DNA of 64,000 bases from Ehretia macrophylla (taxonomy: Eukaryota > Streptophyta > Magnoliopsida > Boraginales > Ehretiaceae). Positions 1 through 10,945 of the stretch are shown here, in pieces (position 1 is the stretch's first letter; every line of letters begins with the position of its first letter). Position numbers and translations under genes: made by a program. Location: contig CM075766.1 of NCBI GenBank assembly GCA_037974665.1, forward strand, positions 51,592,569 to 51,656,568, given 5' to 3'. The notes beneath the pieces were generated by a model. The model made no database searches and was not told the origin of the DNA. It saw nothing but the letters and a program-made list of their open reading frames with translations.

Positions 1-619
1 TTTTGATAAGTATATAAATGTTGGCATACATTTTGGATTCCCTATTCAGATGCTTCTTGAGCTATATTTTGGAAGACTTCCTTGAAACTTCTGAAATATG
101 ATTGACTGGATTTCTTGTCTGGAGTCTTCCTGAGCAGTACTTGGGATTCTTGTTTAGACTCTGCTTCAGAATGTTTATTGGACCCTTGGTGGCCATTTAT
201 TTAGCATTTACTTATTGGGAAAACTTGGCTACATTCTTACCGGAGCATTGTTCGGGTATTTTTCTTGGCATTCCTCAGTTGGTTTGGTAATTGGAATTCC
301 TATCGGACTTATTGTATAGTACTACTTATGGTATTCTTTGAAATTCTTATTGGGCGTTCTATTGGTATTATCTCAGCGTTTCTGGTTAGAATTTATTCTT
401 TTTCGGTATTCGTGTCAACGGGATTCTTGTACGGTATCTGCATTTGAGCCTTTATTTGGCGTTACTACTTGGCATTTCTACTTGAACTTTCCTATTGGTC
501 ATCTTGATTAAATATTTGTTCAGTAGCTAATGAAGACTAGTCAGAGTTGGATTTCAGTGGATGCAGAGTTCTATTGGAAGAAGAATTGCGAGGACGCAAT
601 TGTTTTAAGGGGGGAAGGA
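1..619 (+). mobile_element. LARD copy 1, 3' part of internal region
   Basis: This is the end of the internal region of a non-autonomous LTR element whose 5' part lies left of the window. It matches the internal regions of copies 2 and 3 (same words, such as TTCTTATTGGGCGTTCTATT). It ends in a polypurine tract, AAGGGGGGAAGGA, directly before the LTR at 620. It is T- and G-rich with short quasi-repeated words, and nothing resembles gag or pol. Short hydrophobic reading frames here follow from the T-richness and are not called as genes. Confidence 0.85.
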
Positions 620-802
620 TGTGATAACCCGAACCCAGCATGCATTTAAAGGCAATTAACTGCATTTAATTAAGTGACATCTTAAATGTTAGCATTGGAT
701 TTGTGTTTATTTTAGTTAAACATTTATATGGAGCTTTATTTCATATTTCTTTTAGAAGTAACTAGAATAATACTCGAGCCAATTATTTTAACGGAATAAC
801 AA

Positions 803-888
803 CTACTTTTCATAATTATGTTAATCGGTTTTATTTTTCTTGCACCTTAAATGCTCGGATTTCAATTAAATGAAAAGTAGCTCCGAGC
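803..888 (+). other. Interlocked inverted repeats in type A LTR
   Basis: CTACTTTTCAT (803-813) is the exact reverse complement of ATGAAAAGTAG (870-880). GCTCGGA (853-859) is the exact reverse complement of TCCGAGC (882-888). The order A-B-A'-B' gives a pseudoknot-like topology, or two alternative hairpins. The same arms are present in copy 4 (about 53815-53915 and 58395-58480) and, with some change, in copy 2. Function unknown; the region is probably U3. Confidence 0.6.
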
Positions 889-2054
889 CGGAGTAAATTT
901 TAAACTATGATGCTTTTCAAAAATGATATATTTCTTAAATTCTTTGAGATTTAATTGTTATTCTTTTATTGTCGCAAAGTGCATAGCATATCGAGAGAGA
1001 TAGTTAGGAAATGAATTCTAGTCCTCAGCAAATAGTGAAAACTAGTATTTAGTGTTTCAATTTTAGTGTTTTAATTGTTGTTAGCTAGAATTAATATTAC
1101 ATTAGTTATTATAGCTTTAAAATGCATGAAAATAAGCTAAATTGACCAAATTAAGTTAGCTTTGACCAATCTTTGACTAGTTGACCAAGCTTGTCACCTT
1201 ATTTAGCTTAAACATTACAAAATAAAAAAAAACAAAAGCTGAAAATAGAAAATGAAAGGGCCGAAAATGGAAGGAGAAAAAAAAAGAAAATTTCAACTTC
1301 AAATATTCGATTCTTCGCGTGAGCTTGCAAGGGGTGGTTTTTGAGGCATCCTACGAGGTTTTTCTAGTGTCTAGGAGCGTTTAAGGTGAGGGTTTCATCG
1401 TTATTTGCGCATTTGAATATTTTGTGTATTAACTTTGATTTTTGAAATTTATCCATATATTGTTATTTAAATCGTTTTGAGGCTTAAAGAATGTTCCCTA
1501 GCATTTGTAGAACATGTATTTATAGCTATTTAACATTTTCTGCGGTTGAATATCGAAATTGAAATATAAATTGTTAGTTGAATAGTAATTTATGAATAGT
1601 AAACCCTTGAAATGATGAAGTTGCATTGTTATGCTGTCTGTTGATGTGAAAAGGTGCTAGGTATGCTAGAATGCCTAAATGCATAATTTGTTTAGGTTGC
1701 GTAATGGAAAAAATGAGAAAAATGCATTGGTGAAAGTCGGGGTCGTTTAGGTCAAGTTTGGCATTTTATCGTTTTGCGTGATGGCATTGTCTCGGGAGGT
1801 CATGGAAGCACTTTTGGTGCAGTTGTGACATTGGTTGGGTAATCGGTTGAGGTAGTTGTAGTTCAAACGAGCAAAGGGGGAAATCGGGGCTTTGCGTGAA
1901 TTCTAGGGTCAAGTAGGGTTTCGAGGTCTTTAGACGTGCCTTATGGTGACCTAGGAGGATTGGTGAAGTCGGTTTCCAAAACCTGTGGCTTGTTTGAAAG
2001 TAGTAGTGTTTTGAAAGTTGGGGTCATTTTTGTGATTCTGTGTGTTTTCATAGT

Positions 2055-2134
2055 ATGTTGCTTATAGAATGCTTATGTTGCTTATAGAATGCTTATGTTG
2101 CTTATAGAATGCTTATAATGCCTATAGAATACTT
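2055..2134 (+). repeat. 20-bp tandem repeat in LTR
   Basis: Four consecutive 20-bp units of the form ATGTTGCTTATAGAATGCTT; the last unit is diverged. The solo LTR at 22105 has a longer, more diverged run of the same unit (about 23370-23490). Most other LTR copies keep essentially one unit (TGCCTATAGAATGCTTA). Confidence 0.85.
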
Positions 2135-2770
2135 GTTATTGTTTGATAATGTTAGTTGGTGTTGTTCTTGTTACTTATTTGATTGTAAATGCTTGTTAAT
2201 GCTTATTACGTTTGTTAGAGTTGATTGTTGATTGAAATGTTTAACAATTGTTGATAATGCTTGATATCTTGTTTATCTCCTCTATTCTGTATTGTTGTGC
2301 TATCGCTCGTTTATCACCTTGTATCGAGTCTTGCATTGCATAGTGTCAGGCGCGTGAGTGATGGGCCTCTCTGGGTAGCCTCGGGTTGCCAGTGTTGGTT
2401 GCTCTAGCTTCGTGTCCTATTCCCTTTTCTTGCTTGGGTTGCCTCCCAGGGAGATTTGGGTCGTAGGATTGATGGATACTTCCGGGGTATTCCAAACTAA
2501 AGTTATAAGGTGGTTGCGCGCTTATTGTCATCGTTGTCCACATCAAGCTCGAGATTGATGTATCGCTCATAAAATGGTATATTGCTTGTAAGAGTGAACC
2601 ATAGCCTTCAGAGTGTGGTATAGCTTTGAATGGTTGTGTTAATGCTTTCTTGAATGTTTATTATATTGTCGTTTGTATTGAATGCTTTCTTATTGACTTA
2701 GTGCTTAATTGTGTCTATTTGCATTGCACGACTTTCTTTCTCTCTGCCTCGATATCTGTCTCGCCCTCAC

Positions 2771-2795
2771 TGAGTATACGTGTTGTGTATACTCA
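2771..2795 (+). promoter_or_regulatory. Conserved perfect hairpin in LARD LTR
   Basis: Arms TGAGTATAC and GTATACTCA pair perfectly over 9 bp around a 7-nt loop. All nine LARD LTRs in the window carry it: 2771-2795, 24014-24038, 25876-25900, 30343-30367, 40134-40158, 44371-44395, 52079-52103, 56614-56638 and 62104-62128. It follows a pyrimidine-rich stretch and CCCTCAC, and is followed within about 20 nt by CATTTCAGG, which resembles a splice acceptor. Role inferred only. Confidence 0.75.
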
Positions 2796-3171
2796 CTCCT
2801 CACCACCACATTTCAGGAAATGTCATGTTAGCTGGAAAGTTCGTGATTTCGTGAAAGTTCGTGCTTGAGGAGTTGTCTTGCGTGCTATGTGGCTTGAGTT
2901 GTCAAAGATGCAAAGATGTATGTTCGTATGTTGTATGTGTTTATTGTCAAAAGAAATGTAATTTAAATTTAGCTAAGTAGTTGAGGTGATTTGAAAAGCT
3001 AGCTTATGTATTTAGTTAGAATAGCTTAACTTTAAAGAATGTTTGTATTGTTTAAAGGAAGGGTTAGAATAGTCTAGTACTTGGAAATGTATGTATAATT
3101 GATGTGTTTAATTGTTGAGAACCGAGGCTCGGATGACCTTGAGGGGGTTAAATGTTTGGACATGGTATTGG

Positions 3172-4060
3172 TGTGGTGATCCCATCCCACATCGGTTGGG
3201 AAGGAAGTGATATTGCTTGATATAAGAGGTTCGTCCCTTATATCGTGCACGGCTATTCCCAGTGCAGTGTGCCTCTGCGTTGGCTTCGTGCCACGTATTC
3301 GCTTAGCTGGCTGACGAGTGACAAACCCGTGAGGCCTTTGTGCCGAAGCGGACAATTCGTATATAGTGTATCTGACTCCAATGTGGGCTGTGCACGAAGC
3401 GACTCGATCGTTGGGAAAGGTCTCCCTATCCCGTATACGGCCGTTTTCTCATGAGAGTGGGCGAACGACAAATCCATGAGGGCCCCCAAAGTGGGTAACC
3501 AAAGCGGACAATTCGTGCATATGTGCGACTGCGGTGTGCCTCTGCCCAAGAGGGTATTCACCTAGCCGGGTCGTTACAGAAGTTGTATCAGAGCTGACCC
3601 GACCGTTGACCAGTTGATCCGCGAGGGCTCTGGGTCCCCAAGGGGGGGCGGATGTGGTGATCCCATCCCACATCGGTTGGGAAGGAAGTGATATTGCTAG
3701 ATATAAGAGGTTCGTCCCTTATATCGTGCACGGCCATTCCCAGTGCAGTGTGCCTCTGCGTTGGCTTCGTGCCACGTATTCGCTTAGCTGGCTGAGGAGC
3801 GACAAACCCGTGAGGCCTTTGTGCCAAAGCGGACAATACGTATATAGTGTATTTGACTCCAATGTGGACTGTGCACGAAGCGACTTGATCATTGGGAAGG
3901 GCTTCCCTATCCCGTATACGGCCTTTTTCTCACGAGAGTGGGCGAACGACAAATCGGTGAGGGCCCCCAAAGTGGGATAACCAAAGCGGACAATTCGTGC
4001 ATATGTGCGACTGCGGTGTGCCTCTGCCCAAGTGGGTATTCGCTTAGCCGGGTCGTTACA
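3172..4060 (+). mobile_element. TRIM (terminal-repeat retrotransposon in miniature)
   Basis: Two direct LTRs of 407 and 408 bp (3172-3578 and 3653-4060) start TGTGGTGATCCC and end GGGTCGTTACA. They flank only 74 bp of internal sequence, which begins with a primer site TTGTATCAGAGC (3583-3594, one base from the usual initiator-tRNA-Met site) and ends with a polypurine tract AAGGGGGGGCGGA (3640-3652). Flanks ATTGG (3167-3171) and TTTGG (4061-4065) look like a target duplication. Uninterrupted LTR copies read straight through the target (for example at 26280-26300). The CCCACATCGGTTGGGA and AAGCGGACAAT words are typical of plant TRIM LTRs. Non-coding; the LTRs differ at roughly 5% of positions by eye, so it is an old insertion. 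Confidence 0.9.
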
Positions 4061-4410
4061 TTTGGTCCACTTATATGTTGTCACAGGTTTGCTTTTTGCC
4101 TAGAAACAGGGGAGACTCCGTCCGTCTTTCCCTAAAATTTTGCCCGGGTTTGGAATTTGGTTGTGATTAGATTGATTGATAGAATTTTCGGTCTCGAGGG
4201 GATCGGGGTGTTACATTTGGGCACAGAGATGCGAGAACCAATCCGAGTAATCAACCGCTTTTTATTTAGAAAATCTGTCTCCAGCAAGATAGGGTAAGGC
4301 GCTGCAAGCCGTATAGTACAAGAGCGCTCACATTTCTTTTTGGTTTACTCTTTCACTTGAATTTCCAAATCCAGCATGCTCCCGGCTATGTGTCCTTTGG
4401 ACCAAAAGCC

Positions 4411-4484
4411 CGCTTAGAAGTGGGTTCGAACCACTGAGATAAGGTTTTTCATTCCTTTGCTCTAACCAGCTGAGCTACCTGAAC
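4411..4484 (-). tRNA. trnF: trnF(GAA)-like, mitochondrial origin, probably decayed
   Basis: On the minus strand a D-arm GTAGCTCAGCTGGTTAGAGC, an anticodon loop ATGAAAA (anticodon GAA) and a T-arm AGTGGTTCGAACCCACT can be read. The 3' acceptor strand TCTAAGC does not pair with the 5' strand as I read it, and the anticodon stem has one mismatch. This is therefore likely a degenerate copy of plant mitochondrial trnF. It lies about 360 bp from trnS(GCU) on the same strand, in keeping with the trnS-trnF pair seen in many plant mitochondria. Confidence 0.65.
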
Positions 4485-4842
4485 CAGTTTTCTAAAGTAT
4501 GTTTTCTTCATCGAATAGCGCCTTACCAAGCCTCTAGGCACTCGAAAAGCCCTTTACTAAACTCTAGAAAATAGATATATCTATTTTTCGCTTGTTCGTC
4601 AAGCTATCGAGCAGCTCTTTCAACTGCCGCCTAATCCCCAACATGCTCAAGAACCAAGAGCCGTCCAGGGACTAGACGGCCGGAGGGAGCTTGCAACTAG
4701 AAAGAAGATAGGTCGGTCAAAGAAAAACAAGGCGCAACAGGCTCTCCGCTCCGAGTCACTAAGTAGTGCTATTCTGTCCTCCTGGGGACTGGACTCCACC
4801 AAGAGGTTCTTTCTCTCACGCCCGCCTCTCTTATTTTCGTGC

Positions 4843-4930
4843 CGGTGGAAATGGGATTCAAACCCATGATACAATCTTCTTGTATGTCAATTTAGCAAAC
4901 CAATGCCTTAAGCTACTCAGCCATCCCTCC
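4843..4930 (-). tRNA. trnS: trnS(GCU), mitochondrial origin
   Basis: An 88-nt class II tRNA on the minus strand. The 5' end is GGAGGGATGGCTGAG, the anticodon loop TTGCTAA gives GCU, then a long variable arm and the T-arm ATGGGTTTGAATCCCAT. The acceptor stem pairs except for one A-A mismatch. The length and long variable arm fit tRNA-Ser. As a NUMT copy it is unlikely to be used for cytosolic translation. Confidence 0.8.
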
Positions 4931-7878
4931 CAGTTCCTGATCGGAATTTGATGTGCGGTTGGTTTCCCGAAGGGCTATCTGATCTGATCAACTGCCTAAG
5001 CCGTAGCGCGCGTACTCTTCCTCTATGAGCGAGACTCTATCCAAATATGCCACTCATTGGGTGAGGCCTTCTTTTCTATGAATACCCCACCACTGAATGA
5101 TTTACTTTTCAGTTTTCGCCTCCGACCCAACCAGGAAAGAACACAGGGTCAAGCCAAGCCCTTACCTGCCTGAATAGAATTCATATCTCCTTTGTCTGGT
5201 CGAGAAGGGAGAAAGCCTGGGGAACTGGACTCTACCTCTTCTATTACATTACATTACAGAGAAGTCTATTCTCGTCATGATTGATCCACATCCTAACCTA
5301 GTGCTCGGAGAACCAGGCTTGCTTAGCAACCAAAGCTAGCTTGCCAAGGCTGTCAAGGTTTGAAGATGCTCGACCGATAGGGAGAGGGTGGACTTATTTT
5401 TAGGCGAAGGAAGAAAAACCTTGATTGCATGATTTAGCCAGCAAGCCAGCAAACCCCCCTTACTCACCTCTTAATCTATAAAAAAGGCTTTTTTCATTTT
5501 CTAATAAGGTAAGCATCTAGCTCTCGATCCAGAGCTACTGCTTTAACAATCAACTGAGCTCAGGAAGTCAGGTTAAAACGTCGACTTATACAGGGGAGAT
5601 GAAAAAGGATTCCTGTCTTTAGAAGTCAATCCCACTAAATTACACTTGTACTCTTGACATGAGAAAAGTAGAGAGAAGTGGAGTCAAAGGCTGAGCCTCA
5701 ACCAGCAAAGGGGGATAGCCATGCCAATCCAAGCAGAGCAAAAGTGCGCCCACTCTACCTTTGTTTCTTTACCTTATACTTCGTTCTCCAAGGAGACCCA
5801 TGTGCATTTCCTCTGTTCTGTGCTCTTGAACTCTTGATTCCCTTGTGCCTTTAGTTGAAGTATAGGTCGTCGATTCAATCTATCTTGATGGGATTTTTGC
5901 TTCTGTTGAGTAGTATAGAAGGGATTTATCTAGAGGGTAGTGACAATACTAGTAGTATCGACAAGAGAATACATCAATAGCTGAAACTTTTTTTTGGGTA
6001 GGGTAGACTTGGAGTCAGAAGTCCTATTTTTCCCAACCAAATAAGCACTTTTGCAAAGTTCACCTTCCCGTGGTCAAAACAAGACTTCCGTATAACAATC
6101 AGACATTACCAGGGATAGGGACCAGACTATAGAGCCTAATTAAAAAGAATTCGGGCTTGCTTTCTCAATTCACATCTATGAGCGTCTATTCCTCTCCCTA
6201 TCGGTCGAGCATATTCAAACCTCTATCTCTTGCTCACTTTGATCGGATTCTGAGGACTTAAGGAAGAATGATGAGTTGCTAACAAGGCCCCTAAATGACC
6301 GCTCAGAAGGACTACCTATTTTTTTCCCAATCTGTCACTTGCTTATCCCTCTTTCATGAAAATTCTATCTCCTCTCCTGGTGGCTTTGACTCATGTCTAT
6401 AGCCAGTTTCTAAGACAATTCCCATTCAAGCAATCTCATTCAACGGTCTATCAATGCTGCTTGATTTTTGAAAAATCTATTTCTTTCTACTAGTTCTTAC
6501 ATAAGCAATTTGCAGGAAGTAAATGAAGTCTTTCCTTCCAAAATCAAAATCCACTCTTGAAGTCACGTCTTTCAATACTTGGACTCAAGTCAAGTACTTT
6601 CGGGATGCTCTTTGCCCAAAGCCCTCTTTCCGACTTAGAAATACCAACTATAAATAGCTTTAGGATCTCTTGATAAGAAAAGGTCTTTATAGAGCTAAAG
6701 GGAAGGTTTGGAACCCTAGTAGCAGAATGGAATCAGTTTACCGGGCTAACTTCCATGCCAACACGAGTAGTTTAACCCATCACTACCTCATAAGGGCGTT
6801 GAGAATTCTTTTTGCTCTTTTTGTTAAACACTTTGTAATAATAAGTATTCAAATAGCCTTTGCATAGTTAACAAATTCTGCTTAGTAGGCACCTAAACAC
6901 AGGAATGGTTTTTATCAGAGTCAGACCACGCCTTATGAAGAAAGAGGGAAAAAGGATAGATCACCTGTCGATTTGTGATCAAAGAAAACTATACCTGAAG
7001 AATTGGATACAGATTGACAGGCACAAAAGCCATATCTATTAATCTATACTCATTGATAAGACGACGACATAGAGAAGAAAGTATACCCTTTGTCATTGTC
7101 GCCCCCTTGTCACTGTCACCCCCTTGTCACTTAAAAGTAAAGAAGAGATACACACTTTGGAATGGAAGAAGTTGAAGGGGTGAATGAGCGCTGAGGTAAC
7201 AAGTCGTAAGAAAGATGAGCAGAGTATTCCTTTCGCTGGCCTTTAGACTTTATAGGAGTACGGAAGCGTTGTGAGATAGATAGACGTCTAAGCCTGTAGC
7301 AGCTAGTTGCTTGGCCTTAGTCTTGGGTTGATCTCACACTTCAATCAACCCCTTCGTACCTCGATCCAATCAATCGATTAATCAAGAGGCATCTCTCTTT
7401 TGTTTGGGCTGGTAAAGTCCTCACTTTCTCTTGAACAAGGGAAGGGTAGCATAACATTAGCTTCAATTGAACAAGCTCAACCTTGAAAAAGAAAGAAGGT
7501 AGGTTGAAGAACCGTTGGACGCCAACTTAGCCATTGAAGAAGGCGAAGGCTGGGCGAGAGACTAGACCAGTTGACTGCTTACTGCCATGCCATGGTTGAA
7601 GCTTTAGGCTCTATAGACGGAACTATGTATTAGATATTAGGGAGGGGAGGTTCAGAATGGAAGAACGAATGCATGGAGATTCTGTCTGTCGGAGGTTCAA
7701 GAATCTATGAAAGGACATCTAAGGATAAGGAAAAATTCAAGGAAGCCCATTACTGAGAGAAGTGATGATCTCGTCTTGCTTGCTGGAAGAGAGGAGGCTT
7801 CCGGACCACCTTTCTAGCCAGATAGTGAACGATCACTCAGCAATGAACACTAATTGAAAGCGGCCGGGAATGAGTACC
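4931..7878. other. Mitochondrial-type spacer, no gene seen
   Basis: No recognisable gene or tRNA was found. The longest reading frames are under 70 codons and match nothing I know. Two copies, in opposite orientation, of the dispersed word CTCTCCCTATCGGTCGAGC lie near 5367-5387 and 6195-6215; the same word is clustered near 10862 and 45175. Confidence 0.6.
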
Positions 7879-7950
7879 TATCCCCTACGGGAATCGAACC
7901 CGTGTCGTCGATATGAAAAGACGATGTCCTAACCACTGGACAAAAGGGAC
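7879..7950 (-). tRNA. trnE: trnE(UUC), mitochondrial origin
   Basis: A 72-nt tRNA on the minus strand. The acceptor strand GTCCCTT pairs with AGGGGAT allowing G-T pairs; the D-arm includes CCAGTGGTTAGG; the anticodon loop TTTTCAT gives UUC; the T-arm is ACGGGTTCGATTCCCGT. All four arms look intact, so this copy has been preserved better than the protein genes nearby. Confidence 0.9.
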
Positions 7951-10154
7951 CAAAAAGCCATTCTTCATATACCTCAGCTCTGAGAATAGAAGTGCTTCAT
8001 TTTGTTTCTATACGCAATTCAAGATTTCATTTGTGTTCATGTTGGCGATTTCTGATATGAATTCGATGGGTCATCCCCCCTTCCTATGGGTTCCCCCACT
8101 GACCCAGTGACACACTGACCAAGACCTTTCTCTTTCTCCAGTCATAAGGCACCCTGATCCCTTTATTTGTATTTCATCCTCCCTGAATAAGTAAGACCCC
8201 GCTCTTTCGAATTAAAACAAAAAAAAGTACTTTGAGGTTACGAAGTAAGGTCAGCTGGTTAAGGAAAGCTCAGGTTATGAAATTGCTTAGCTGTTAATTA
8301 ATTAAGTAGTAGTGAGGCCTCGGTACGGAGTTGCGTCAGCTGTGGATATAGACTAGGCTAAGCGACGGACTTCATCTCTTCTATTCTCTTCACTTATACT
8401 TTGCACTTCAGTTGAGTCTAACGAGGCTCAAGTGCGGAGCCTTCCACTGTGGACCGAGACTAGGCAAAGGTAGAACACCTTAGAAACTTCGCTGACTTTA
8501 TCATAAACCTTGATTTTGCTACGCTCAATAAGAATCTGGAATAGAGGAAATCAGTTCATGTTCCGCTTCCAAAGTCAGTCATCTTTGCCCAAGTGTGAAC
8601 TGCAACCGACTTTCTAGTGGTTCCATTCCTTCTTACTATACTTCTGGGTCAACCCAACCCGAATGGGAAGAATAGGGTCAGCCAAACTGCGGCCCACTTT
8701 GTACGTTTGCTGAGCAGACTAATCAGGCATTTTAGAAAATGGAAGGGAACTTCTCACCGAAGGAGGCGGGAAGCTACCGCTTCTAGAATGGAAGCTTATC
8801 CTTGACTTTTTTTTAGAGCGTATCGCTATTTTGAAATAATCCATTTTATGGATGAAGCAATCGGAATGACAAATGGTTACGGTTTTGGAAAGCGAAGAAA
8901 GTTGGGAACTGTCGGTTACCTTTTGAATCAAAGTAGCAATGAGCCGAGTATTATGACTACAAGGGGAAAATTAAAGCTTCGTAGACAGTTTCTCTTCCTT
9001 GTCGCTTCTTTTTGGCAACTCCCTTCTCAAGTGGGTGGCTTGGTAAGCAAGCTACCTTCAGCAACGGTAAAATCCCAATCAATAATAGGCTGGAATAGTA
9101 GGGAAGGAGACTCTCATTACTTCAATGGAAAGTGGGGAATCGCCCTTTCATAGCCGCTCATCTACAACTACCTTTCGCCCAACATGATCACGAACGAAGA
9201 CAGAGAATTGCATAGATAGAAGGAAGAAACGAACCAAGCCACTTGTCCTGATCGGAACGATTGAAGAAAGAAAAAGAATGGTGGCTCCTTTCAGGGGACA
9301 TCGTTGGAGAACAATGTCGAGGACAGGGTGAGAACCTTTCGTTGGTTACGCCCTTTAAGTGTTAGTTCTTCCATATTTAGATATGAAGATAGATCCATAT
9401 AGAGATCTATATCTTTCTATCGATAGATAGATCTATTGAGAAATGGATATTGATTTGGTTTCAAGATCTATGAACAAGAGAGATCCCTAAATATCCATTT
9501 GAAAAAAGAGATGAATAGATAGGGCAAAGCCAGCTGAAGGAAGGTCGCGTTAGCGCCCCCTTCCCCTATTAATTAATTAGATTAGTTTAGTGATAAAGGA
9601 ACTGAAGAAAGCCTTTTGATAACCTTACTAATAGAAAGGGGATGCGCTCAAGCATACGAAGAAAGCTCTTTGAGCTTCTCTTATATTATAGAGAAGTTTG
9701 TAGAAAAGGGCTTCTTCAAATATCCCATTAGGATCTTCAAAGAAAACTTGTAGTTTAGGGGTGCACAGGTTTGGAACCCTATACAAGACAAGGGGTTAGC
9801 GCGCAATGGCTTTCTCTAATAGAGGCTCGCTTCTTCAAGTTCCACTTGCTACTTTTCATTTTGATAGGAGTAGGTGCTTGCTGCTCACTCGCTTCTACTA
9901 AATGAGCCTTCACTGCCCGCCCGGACCCTATATATAATCTCAAGTAAAGTGAAGTCAAATTAATGAAGTGAACAGCCCAACCTCTTTGTTTGAAGCTTTG
10001 CCATGAAGCTTCTACTTGTTGAAGCTTTGTTTCCCTAACACAACAATAGACTTGCAACTAGAGTGACGGAAAAAGTTTCTCTTTGATAGCAGTCATAAGG
10101 GAGTTCAAAAAGGATCTGATTGTAGATAGAGACTGAAACCTGTGCGGGGGTAGG
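7951..10154. other. Mitochondrial-type spacer, no gene seen
   Basis: No gene recognised; reading frames reach about 100 codons without a known family. There is a weak internal repeat around 8310-8360 and 8410-8475 (shared words TGCG, CTGTGGA, GACTAGGC). A GATA/GATC-rich low-complexity stretch lies at about 9375-9495. Confidence 0.6.
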
Positions 10155-10230
10155 GGCGAATGTAGCCAAGTGGATCAAGGCAGTGGATTGTGAATCCACC
10201 ACGCACGGGTTCAATCCCCGTCGTTCGCCC
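10155..10230 (+). tRNA. trnH: trnH(GUG), chloroplast-type, in NUMT
   Basis: GGCGAAT at the 5' end pairs with GTTCGCC at the 3' end. The anticodon loop of GGATTGTGAATCC gives GUG, and the T-arm is CGGGTTCAATCCCCG. The sequence closely resembles plastid trnH(GUG), which many angiosperm mitochondrial genomes carry as a functional plastid-derived gene. All four arms look intact. The second T-arm strand carries CCCCG, a small change from the usual form. Confidence 0.9.
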
Positions 10231-10859
10231 ATCAATAAATGGACCATTTGTTTCGGAGACACAAGACAAACCTAGAATGCATTTTTTCTTCAAGTCATCT
10301 CGAGGCTTTCAAACGCATCCAAGCAATTGGTATCCGATTGAAACATAGAAAGTATAGATTCGCGTCGCCTACTTGCTGAAAGCAAAAATGTAATGGCCGA
10401 TAATTCATTGTATGACGTTTTTAAGACCTCACTAATCAATCTTACACTTTTGAGTTCATAATGAATGAAATGAACCCCCGGATGAAGAGAAAATCTGCCC
10501 TCCCCTTTACTAAACCATGAGGAGCCCCGAGTAGTTTACCGGACAAATTGAGTTTTCGTGACGATACCTTTCTTAGTCAAAGATCGAAAAAGACTGATCT
10601 TTATCACGAGACTGATCGGATCTGCCATAGACATTCGAGAGACCTCCACAAGGCAGGCTAAAAGAGTAAGAGGGCAAGAAGCAAAGAGTTATGCTTTCAT
10701 TTCTTTGTTGAGATTGAAATAAAGTTCTTTAAAAGGGGGTAGGTATAATGCACGTAGGCCAAGTCAAGAAAAAGACTTCCTTAGTTTTCTTTTATAGTAG
10801 TCTTAATGACTAGTAGTTTGAAGCCTTAAGAAACTAGTTTTTTTTCCTTACTGTAGCAT

Positions 10860-10945
10860 CCACCCTCTCCCTATAGGTCGAGTGTCTACCTTCCTCTCCT
10901 TATCAGTCGAGCTGAATTCCATCTAGCCTCTCCCTATCGGTCAAG
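10860..10945 (+). repeat. Cluster of a mitochondrial dispersed repeat word
   Basis: Three tandem, diverged copies of (C)CTCTCCCTATCGGTCGAG are separated by about 12 nt (CTCTCCCTATAGGTCGAG, CTCTCCTTATCAGTCGAG, CTCTCCCTATCGGTCAAG). The linker GAGTGTCTACCTTC also occurs, inverted, in the cluster at about 45170-45300. Confidence 0.75.

Larger units (their letters stand above)
620..4215 (+). repeat. 3' LTR of LARD copy 1 (type A), split by a TRIM
   Basis: The LTR opens TGTGATAACCCGAACCCAGC and closes GGGGTGTTACA, in TG...CA form. Without the TRIM at 3172-4060 and its duplicated target it is about 2.7 kb, like the LTRs of copy 2. It lies between a polypurine tract and mitochondrial-like DNA. The other LTR is outside the window, so its target duplication cannot be checked; the first five flanking bases are TTTGG (4216-4220). 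The TRIM inside it has LTRs that differ at roughly 5% of sites by eye, so this LTR copy must be at least as old as that insertion. Confidence 0.9.

Noticed and set aside
3245-4135. Overlapping frames of 65-121 codons on both strands in the TRIM
   Set aside because: They are duplicated because the LTRs are direct repeats. TRIMs are non-coding, and these frames span LTR and flank without respect for boundaries.
7190-7225. AGGTAACAAGTCGTAAGA as the 3' end of mitochondrial small-subunit rRNA
   Set aside because: It resembles the conserved rRNA end only over a few bases in a different order, and no other rRNA helix is present nearby.
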